Assembly (NCBI GenBank): GCA_018224455.1
Contig: JAGTUY010000039.1
Span: forward strand, 1 to 10,876
Direction of reading: 5' to 3'
DNA: 10,876 bases
From: Desulfosarcina sp.
GTDB lineage: Bacteria; Desulfobacterota; Desulfobacteria; Desulfobacterales; Desulfosarcinaceae
Shown here: positions 1-5,539 of the stretch, piece by piece
Position numbering within the stretch: the first letter of the stretch is position 1
Layout of the letters: every line of letters starts with the position of its first letter
Program-made: the position numbers and the translations under genes
The notes under the pieces: generated by a model
What the model was told of the DNA's origin: nothing
The model's database searches: none
What the model saw: the letters and a program-made list of their open reading frames with translations, nothing else

Positions 1-170
1 CGCCAACCAGTTTTCCCATCCATCCCATGAAGCGGTTCTCCTATTGCAGTTCGTTTTCTCGGTCCCTGTTCATCATCGATACTGAAGGTCTACACCCCGT
101 AGCACATTACATCAGGGTTGCCAACTGTCGGACGCTTGGACTTAAAAGCCGTGTAACAGTCAGAAAGGGC

Positions 171-199
171 TTGAATTATATTCATTTTCTTTGTAATAT
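171..199 (+). promoter_or_regulatory. Putative sigma70-type promoter for the first gene
   Basis: TTGAAT at 171-176 and TAATAT at 194-199 are separated by 17 bases, each matching the sigma70 consensus at 4 of 6 positions. The predicted transcription start near 206 lies about 50 bases upstream of the chosen ATG at 259. The surroundings are AT-rich compared with the rest of the window. This is a pattern match only. The remaining upstream sequence (1-170) holds no gene or RNA that I can support. Confidence 0.35.
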
Positions 200-258
200 C
201 CATCTTGAAGGCTCCCGGCTTATTTTTCCCACTACCATTCCACGAAAGGCTTTCGCGC

Positions 259-1035
259 ATGCTATCCTGGTGGACCAACATGGAATCGGTTGCTGCACTG
301 AACGGCTGGATGCTGACGGCGACGCTGGTTTTTGCAGCGCTGACGGGCATCATGGTTTTCCTGACCGTCGGAAAATCAAAAAAACTCGTCAACGGGCTAT
401 TCGAAGACCTCGAAACCTCTCACAAACGAGTCAAAGCCCTTGAAAAAACGGCTGAAGAAATCCGCCGAGAGCTGCTTCAAACCCAGCAACACCAGGATAT
501 CAATCAACTCAAATTAAAATTGAGCAAGTCGTCTACCAAGGAGCTGACCCAGGCCCTGTTAGATGCCAGAAAGCGGATGGAAATTGCCGAAGCCGCTATT
601 AAGGCCCACCGGGAAGAGGAGAAAAAAAGTGGTGACCCATCGGAAACCACTGAATACCTCGATCTGGAACTGGAACCGGAGGGCGGCCTTTCGGAAAGCC
701 AGCGCGAACAGCTGATCGATCTGCTCGACCCGGGTCCGAAAGGAAATGTAGATATCTTCTGCGTGATGGATGATGAAATGTCTGAAATGACCGCCAGGCA
801 GTTGGATGAGGTCATGACTGCAGATGGCTGGAAGACCAACGGTGTGGCCCAAAGCGCATTTTCCACCCCGCCGAAAGGTCTCGTGCTGGTTGTAAACAGC
901 AAGGAGACGGCACCCTCATACGCTTCTTTCTTGCAGCGTGTCTTTTCTACCATAGGCGTAGCGGTATCAGCCATAATGGACAATAAATACAGGGAATGGT
1001 CCTTGACCATCATCGTGGGCACCATCGAGGGCTGA
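259..1035 (+). CDS. Membrane-anchored coiled-coil protein with an unnamed C-terminal domain
   Basis: I do not recognise a named family. The 258-residue product has a hydrophobic helix at about residues 15-37, a charged coiled coil at about 45-120 (Glu/Lys/Arg-rich heptads), an acidic linker, and a compact alternating strand/helix domain from about 160 to the end. That last domain contains VDIFCVMDD, a DGWKTNGVAQ segment and PPKGLVLVVNS, a pattern I associate with uncharacterised membrane-plus-coiled-coil proteins of many bacteria. The ATG at 259 is chosen because GAAAGG at 244-249 sits nine bases upstream. A TTG at 205 is also in frame but lacks a good site and coincides with the predicted transcription start. 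The next gene begins 57 bases downstream, so the two are probably co-transcribed. A role as an envelope or scaffold protein is only a guess. Confidence 0.82.
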   Translation: MLSWWTNMESVAALNGWMLTATLVFAALTGIMVFLTVGKSKKLVNGLFEDLETSHKRVKALEKTAEEIRRELLQTQQHQDINQLKLKLSKSSTKELTQALLDARKRMEIAEAAIKAHREEEKKSGDPSETTEYLDLELEPEGGLSESQREQLIDLLDPGPKGNVDIFCVMDDEMSEMTARQLDEVMTADGWKTNGVAQSAFSTPPKGLVLVVNSKETAPSYASFLQRVFSTIGVAVSAIMDNKYREWSLTIIVGTIEG

Positions 1036-1091
1036 ACGATCGCAACCCAACATCGACCTTGATATCAACTCAAAATTTCGGGAAAGCGCCA

Positions 1092-1835
1092 ATGACCACT
1101 GCTGCTAGCGCCACTCAGAACAAACCAGCCGGTTCCAGCACCATGTTGCATACGCTTACCTTGACATTGGCCGGACTGACGCTGCTGTTCGCGTTACTTT
1201 CAATAATTTTCGGCAACCGGCTTTCCACCCTGCAAACCAAGTTTCTGACGGCGAAAATAGCAACGGCCACATCCGAAGCGGCGTCGATCCAAGGCATGGA
1301 AGCCACGCTTAAAGCGGCCATGGATAAGCTTGAAACCTCTCAGAAGCGTTTGGACGAAGAAAAAGCAGCGGCCGAACGGCTCCGTCGACAGCTTGCCGGC
1401 GTCATGAAGGATCTTGAGAAGGCCAAGGCTGATTTTGCCAGCGCGAACCAGACCATCTCAAAACTAAAATCAACGGTTCCGGTGCAACCTACACCAACCA
1501 TGGCAACACCCGAACCGGTCATCTCACCGGTTGTTGCGCCATCCCCGGAAACCGTCTCACCCCAAGCTTCCCCGTCGCCATCTATCCCGCAGCAAAGCGA
1601 ATCTTCCACGGCGCCGCCGACACCCATCCCCGCACCGACAGACACACCAGCCACGATCGTACCGGAATCTTCAGCGACACAGACGCCGGCACCGCCTGCC
1701 GTGAAGCCCGACAAACCGGTCGTCACGACAACGTTCCCTGCATCTGGCCCTTCGCCTCCCGACAGCACGCCCACGGTGACCGAAGAGACCCTTACTGAGG
1801 CACCTGCGCCATCGGCGGCTCCAGCCGCCGATTAG
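1092..1835 (+). CDS. Membrane-anchored coiled-coil protein with Pro/Ser/Thr-rich tail
   Basis: The function is not recognised. The 247-residue product has one membrane helix at about residues 19-41, a coiled coil at about 60-128, and then a low-complexity tail of about 115 residues dominated by Pro, Ser, Thr and Ala with no recognisable domain. Such tails usually act as flexible, extended spacers. The coiled coil shares a segment with the preceding gene: LETSQKR here (residues 80-86) against LETSHKR there (51-57), with 11 of 22 aligned residues identical. This hints at common ancestry or a shared partner. The ATG at 1092 is chosen because a purine-rich GGGAAAG lies just upstream (1080-1086) and the residues encoded before it look like non-coding sequence. 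The stop codon abuts a perfect inverted repeat at 1811-1832. Confidence 0.78.
   Translation: MTTAASATQNKPAGSSTMLHTLTLTLAGLTLLFALLSIIFGNRLSTLQTKFLTAKIATATSEAASIQGMEATLKAAMDKLETSQKRLDEEKAAAERLRRQLAGVMKDLEKAKADFASANQTISKLKSTVPVQPTPTMATPEPVISPVVAPSPETVSPQASPSPSIPQQSESSTAPPTPIPAPTDTPATIVPESSATQTPAPPAVKPDKPVVTTTFPASGPSPPDSTPTVTEETLTEAPAPSAAPAAD
1811..1832 (+). repeat. Perfect 10-base inverted repeat at the end of the coiled-coil gene
   Basis: ATCGGCGGCT (1811-1820) and AGCCGCCGAT (1823-1832) are exact reverse complements separated by CC. In RNA this would fold as a GC-rich hairpin ending immediately before the TAG stop at 1833-1835. No run of T follows, so it is not a standard intrinsic terminator. 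It could protect the 3' end of the message or slow elongation. It also encodes Ala/Pro-rich residues, so codon composition explains part of it. Confidence 0.5.
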
Positions 1836-2087
1836 CTCCCTAATCTCATTTGAACCCTTCGAGGCAGGCAATATCAGGCGGCCATCTCATGCGACCGGGT
1901 GATCGCGGATTGTTGAAGCTTCCCTTCGGCCCCGGTTAGCGGGATCTCTGCTTCACTCCGACAAGCGACGGATAGTGTGATCGCTAGAGCGGTTTTACGG
2001 AAAATTTTATTGCTTCAATGCTCAGGTTTTACTCATCACAACCGATACTGGTACCAATGCGACTTATCAACGAAGGAGAAACGGCTG
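1836..2087. other. Non-coding gap upstream of the SPFH/Lon cluster
   Basis: These 252 bases separate the coiled-coil pair from the SPFH cluster and are the likely place for a cluster promoter. I see no convincing sigma70 promoter. A weak heat-shock-like arrangement exists: TTGAA at 1913-1917 and CCCCGGTTA at 1930-1938, 12 bases apart; the second element departs from the CCCCAT consensus. The octamer GTGATCGC occurs twice, at 1899-1906 and 1977-1984. Neither signal is strong. AAGGAG at 2073-2078 is the ribosome binding site of the next gene. Confidence 0.4.
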
Positions 2088-3230
2088 ATGAAAGCTGACA
2101 ACCTGATTTTTCTGGAGAATCTGGAATGGTTTGACGAAAGCGGCAAGGAACTGGTCCATCGACTGCCTGAAAAAGGGTCCGGGGAGATTAAATGGGGGGC
2201 ACAACTCACCGTCCGGGAAAGTCAGGCGGGTATCTTTTTTTACAAAGGCAAGGCGGTCGAAGCCTTCGGGGCCGGCCGTCATACGCTGAAAACCGGCAAC
2301 ATTCCCATTCTCACCAAAATCGTCAGTTTGCCCTGGGGCATGACCAGTCCACTGAGGGCCGAAATGTATTTCGTCAACATGAAGGTCTTCACCAACCTGA
2401 AATGGGGGACCCGTGATCCGGTCGCCTTCAAGGATACCGAACTGGGGCTGATCCGACTGCGGGCCTTCGGCGTCTTCAACCTGCGGGTGGTCCAGCCGGT
2501 ACTGTTCATCAACACCATGGTCGGCACCCAGGGCATGTTCACGACCGAAGCGATCGAGGAGTACCTGAACCGGGTTATCGTTTCCCGATTTAACGACTTC
2601 ATGGGCGAAACCATAGACTCAATCCTTAACCTGCCGGCCAAATACGATGAGCTTTCCGAAGGTCTGTCCAAACGGCTCCAGGACGATTTCAGACATTTCG
2701 GCTTGGGCCTGACCCATCTTTACATGAATGCCATCACCCCACCGCCGGAGGTGCAAAAAGCCATCGATGACCGCAGTCGAATGGGGGTTATCGACGACAT
2801 GAACAAGCTCATGCAAATGAAGTCTGCCATGGCTATGGAAAAGGCATCGGAAGCCGAGGGCGATGGCAGCATGGGCATGGGCACCAGTCTGGGGTTGATG
2901 ATGCCGGCCATGTTTGCCCAGTATTTCAATGCGTCGGGCAAAAGTCAGCCGGCAGGCGGAACGTCTGGGCCTGAGGCGGAACAGGCGACCTGCCGGGAGT
3001 GCCAATGCAACATCCCGGTGTCGGCCAAGTTCTGCCCCATGTGCGGTCACCAGCAGTTGGTTTTTATCGAATGCGGCCATTGTGGAAAAAACCTGGCGCC
3101 CAATGCGAAATTCTGTTCCCGCTGCGGTCATCCGGCTGAAGAAAAGCCCAAACCCGTTTTTTGCGCAAAATGCGGTGCCGAAAATCTGGCCGGGTCCAAG
3201 TTCTGCACCCAGTGTGGAGAAAAATATTAA
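2088..3230 (+). CDS. SPFH-domain protein with three C-terminal zinc ribbons (YdjI/COG4260-like)
   Basis: This 380-residue protein resembles the family annotated as SPFH domain / virion-core-like, containing Bacillus YdjI. SPFH proteins oligomerise into scaffolds, often at membranes. Residues about 20-270 form the SPFH body, including ESQAGIFFYKGKAVEAFGAG, the start typical of Band 7 proteins. A Met-rich helical stretch follows at about 260-295. Three CxxC-x10-CxxC zinc ribbons follow, with cysteines at 302/305/316/319, 329/332/343/346 and 359/362/373/376. No membrane helix or signal peptide is visible, so it is probably cytoplasmic or peripheral. The ATG at 2088 is set by AAGGAG nine bases upstream; an extension to 1977 is open but lacks such a site. 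It overlaps the next gene by 17 bases. By analogy with HflK/HflC it may organise or gate the protease encoded downstream, which is an inference from context. Confidence 0.9.
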   Translation: MKADNLIFLENLEWFDESGKELVHRLPEKGSGEIKWGAQLTVRESQAGIFFYKGKAVEAFGAGRHTLKTGNIPILTKIVSLPWGMTSPLRAEMYFVNMKVFTNLKWGTRDPVAFKDTELGLIRLRAFGVFNLRVVQPVLFINTMVGTQGMFTTEAIEEYLNRVIVSRFNDFMGETIDSILNLPAKYDELSEGLSKRLQDDFRHFGLGLTHLYMNAITPPPEVQKAIDDRSRMGVIDDMNKLMQMKSAMAMEKASEAEGDGSMGMGTSLGLMMPAMFAQYFNASGKSQPAGGTSGPEAEQATCRECQCNIPVSAKFCPMCGHQQLVFIECGHCGKNLAPNAKFCSRCGHPAEEKPKPVFCAKCGAENLAGSKFCTQCGEKY

Positions 3231-4455
3231 TTTTCTCATCGACCATCAATGCCCTCAGTGCGGCGCACCGGCAGCGCTCAGCGAAACGGACCGGCTGTTT
3301 CAGTGTGCTTTCTGCAAAGTGAATTCCTATCTTATGGAACGCAGCTACTTTCGATATTTGCTGCCCCACCATGCCCCCGAGAACCAGGAACTGGTTTACT
3401 TTCCCTATTGGCGGTTCAAGGGCATGATTTTTTCCTGTCTGCCGACCGGCATTCAGAATCGATTTCTGGATGTCAGCCGTCAGGCCGTGCCATCGGCGCA
3501 TTTCCCCGTATCTGTCGGTCTTCGCAGCCAGGCCATGAAGTTGCGTTTTGTCAGCCCGGAGACCAAGGGGTATTTCATCAAGCCAACCCTGCCCTTTCGC
3601 CAACTGATGGAAACGTTTCTCACCCGCTTCAACCACGATTTGCCCGGGCCGATTCTCCACCAAAGTCACATCGGAGAATCCCTGAGCCTGATCTACGCCC
3701 CCTTTTACGTCGGCCAACGGATAATGGATGCCGTGCTCAATCAACCGGCGTCCGGGGCGCTGGATAAACCCTTTGAATTAAGCCGGTTCTCCGGCGGACC
3801 GGCGGACTGGCGCATCCGCTTCATCCCCACGCTTTGCCCGAATTGTGGTTGGGACATGCAGGGACGTCGGGATGCCTTGGTCCTTCACTGCCAAAATTGT
3901 CAGTCCATGTGGCAGGCGTCAAAACAGGGCATGTCCCGGGTTAACGTGGCCCATCTGCCGAATCCTGAAGCTGAGGACATTATTTACCTGCCCTTCTGGC
4001 GTATCAAGGCCGATGTGTCCGGCATCGATCTCGACAGTTATGCCGATCTGGTGCGAGCGGCGAATCTACCCAAAGCGATCCAAACCGGATGGGACCGGAT
4101 CCCCTTCCACTTCTGGGGCCCGGCCTTCAAGATCCGCCCTCGCAGTTTTCTGCGTTTAACCCACCACCTCACCCTTTCCCAGCCCCGGAATCATCTGATT
4201 GCCCAAGTGCCAAAAGGAAGGATGCATCCGGTGAACCTGCCGGTATCCGAATCCGTCGAGGCCCTGAAACTGAACCTGGCCGGACTCCTGCGCCCTAAAA
4301 AAATAGTGCAAGACCGTATAGCCCAAATTCAGGTCAAACCCTGTCGCTATCAGCTGGCTTATCTTCCCTTTGAAATACGCCACCATGACCTGGTCCAGCC
4401 GACCTTCAATATGGCCGTCAACCAGAACCAGCTTGGATTGGCGGGCAATCTGTAA
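3214..4455 (+). CDS. Duplicated zinc-ribbon protein of unknown function
   Basis: This 413-residue protein has no membrane segment and no fold I can name beyond its zinc ribbons. The first ribbon uses C13, C16, C31 and C34; the second uses C208, C211, C226 and C229. Each is followed about 32 residues later by a matching aromatic motif, YFPYWRFKG (62-70) and YLPFWRIKA (258-266). The protein therefore looks like two related halves. A weaker third copy, YLPFEIR, occurs near residue 383. The GTG at 3214 is chosen because the first ribbon must lie inside the protein; the next ATG (3334) would remove it. This start overlaps the previous stop by 17 bases, suggesting translational coupling, but its ribosome binding site is poor. 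The context suggests a cytoplasmic adaptor or substrate-recognition partner of the SPFH and Lon-type proteins; that is inference. Confidence 0.85.
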   Translation: MEKNINFLIDHQCPQCGAPAALSETDRLFQCAFCKVNSYLMERSYFRYLLPHHAPENQELVYFPYWRFKGMIFSCLPTGIQNRFLDVSRQAVPSAHFPVSVGLRSQAMKLRFVSPETKGYFIKPTLPFRQLMETFLTRFNHDLPGPILHQSHIGESLSLIYAPFYVGQRIMDAVLNQPASGALDKPFELSRFSGGPADWRIRFIPTLCPNCGWDMQGRRDALVLHCQNCQSMWQASKQGMSRVNVAHLPNPEAEDIIYLPFWRIKADVSGIDLDSYADLVRAANLPKAIQTGWDRIPFHFWGPAFKIRPRSFLRLTHHLTLSQPRNHLIAQVPKGRMHPVNLPVSESVEALKLNLAGLLRPKKIVQDRIAQIQVKPCRYQLAYLPFEIRHHDLVQPTFNMAVNQNQLGLAGNL

Positions 4456-4576
4456 TTCTCATACAGGTACACTCACTTTCGATCGATGAGCGGTTTTTCC
4501 CTTGAAACCACCCTTTTTTCATGGTTGAATTGTGTCGCCGCCTGTCGGCATTTTTCCAGCAACCAAAGGAGCGGAT

Positions 4577-5539
4577 ATGACCACACCTTTACCCAATCAA
4601 TTGCTGCGGCGGTCTTTCGTCAAAACCATCCTGCGCCGCCTGATCGCCCTGATCACGTCGGTCGGGTTGATCTACGGCATGATTGCCCTCGTCTATGCCA
4701 CCAAAACCATCTTTAAGGTCAAGATGAACTATGCGGTTGTATTGGAACGATTCGGCGGGGTCCGACAGGCGGTTACCGATGTGGGCTGGCATGCCCGCCT
4801 GCCCTATTTCACACGCATCGAGCAGGAAGTGCCGCTGATGAACCAGACTCTCCAACTGGGCGGCACCCCGGCGCCCATGCGAATCATCTCCAAAGGCAAC
4901 GTGGCCCTGTGGACCTCCGGGGTGCTCACCTATCGGATCCGCGACCTCAATACGTGGGCCATCGAAAACCTGAACCCCCTGGATTTGTTGCAGGGCGACT
5001 ACGACGGCATCGCCAAAGACATTCTACAGGCCCAGGAGGTTGATCGGCTGATCAGTGACCGTGAAACCATTAAGGAGGTGATCTTCACGGCATTGAAATC
5101 GCGACCGATCAATATCGGCGGCCCCACCATCGAAAAAAAATACGGCGTCGAAGTCGTCAGCTTCGTGCTCAAGGAGACCCGCTTCGGCGACAAACTGGTA
5201 GAGGCGTCCGAAGAGAAAAAACGCCGGGAAATGATTGCCGAAGCCGACAACTATGCAGCAGATCAGGAGGCCAGCCGCATCCGCAAACTCTATGCCGCCT
5301 ATATGGGTGGTATTCAGGACCTTCAACGCGCGCTGGGTCGAGAGGATGGCTCCACCGATACCGCGCTGCTTGAGTTCCTCACCCAGCAAAAATGGGCCAC
5401 CGCCTATGAAAAGCACCAGCTGGGACAAAACACCGTGGTCATTCAAAACACCCAGGGAAACACACCGGCGATCGCCCTTCCCGCATTCAATTCCGCCAAC
5501 CGGTCGGAGGGAGGAAAAGATGGCCAGACGGCTGACTAG
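4577..5539 (+). CDS. Membrane-anchored SPFH (prohibitin/HflC-like) protein
   Basis: This 320-residue protein has a basic N-terminus (R11, R12, K16, R20, R21), one membrane helix at about 22-41, and then an SPFH/Band 7 domain starting at NYAVVLERFGGV. A charged helical region follows around residues 205-260 (EASEEKKRREMIAEADNYAA), typical of the helix after the SPFH domain that drives ring or filament assembly in prohibitins, stomatins and HflC. The tail is flexible. The positive-inside rule suggests the N-terminus is cytoplasmic and the SPFH domain is on the outer face of the inner membrane, as in HflC. AAAGGAG at 4565-4571 places the start at 4577. A 121-base gap separates it from the zinc-ribbon gene, and its end overlaps the Lon-type gene by 20 bases. 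The likely role is a membrane scaffold for that protease. Confidence 0.9.
   Translation: MTTPLPNQLLRRSFVKTILRRLIALITSVGLIYGMIALVYATKTIFKVKMNYAVVLERFGGVRQAVTDVGWHARLPYFTRIEQEVPLMNQTLQLGGTPAPMRIISKGNVALWTSGVLTYRIRDLNTWAIENLNPLDLLQGDYDGIAKDILQAQEVDRLISDRETIKEVIFTALKSRPINIGGPTIEKKYGVEVVSFVLKETRFGDKLVEASEEKKRREMIAEADNYAADQEASRIRKLYAAYMGGIQDLQRALGREDGSTDTALLEFLTQQKWATAYEKHQLGQNTVVIQNTQGNTPAIALPAFNSANRSEGGKDGQTAD

Noticed and set aside
27..443. Open frame overlapping the first gene on the + strand
   Set aside because: Its composition is unlike a real protein, it overlaps the better-supported gene at 259-1035 in another frame, and no ribosome binding site was seen.
1340..1774. Gly/Val-rich reverse-strand open frame opposite the Pro/Ser/Thr-rich tail
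   Set aside because: It is the complement of proline, serine and threonine codons and has no independent support.
1999..2013. Sigma54-like GG...TTGC arrangement upstream of the SPFH gene
   Set aside because: The spacing between GG and GC is 11 bases rather than the strict 10, and the flanking bases do not match TGGCAC.
2914..3213. Extension of the zinc-ribbon gene's frame upstream through the SPFH gene
   Set aside because: This stretch is the alternate frame of the SPFH protein's own zinc-ribbon coding region. The real protein is best started at GTG 3214, just ahead of its first ribbon.
2619..3744. Long open frames on the reverse strand opposite the SPFH and zinc-ribbon genes
   Set aside because: They mirror strongly supported + strand genes and show no recognisable domain; GC-rich codon use commonly creates such shadows.
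4486..4556. Possible terminator or small gene in the gap before the prohibitin-like gene
   Set aside because: GGTTT and AAACC give only a 5-base stem before a T-rich stretch, and the open frame there continues into the next gene out of frame. Neither is convincing.
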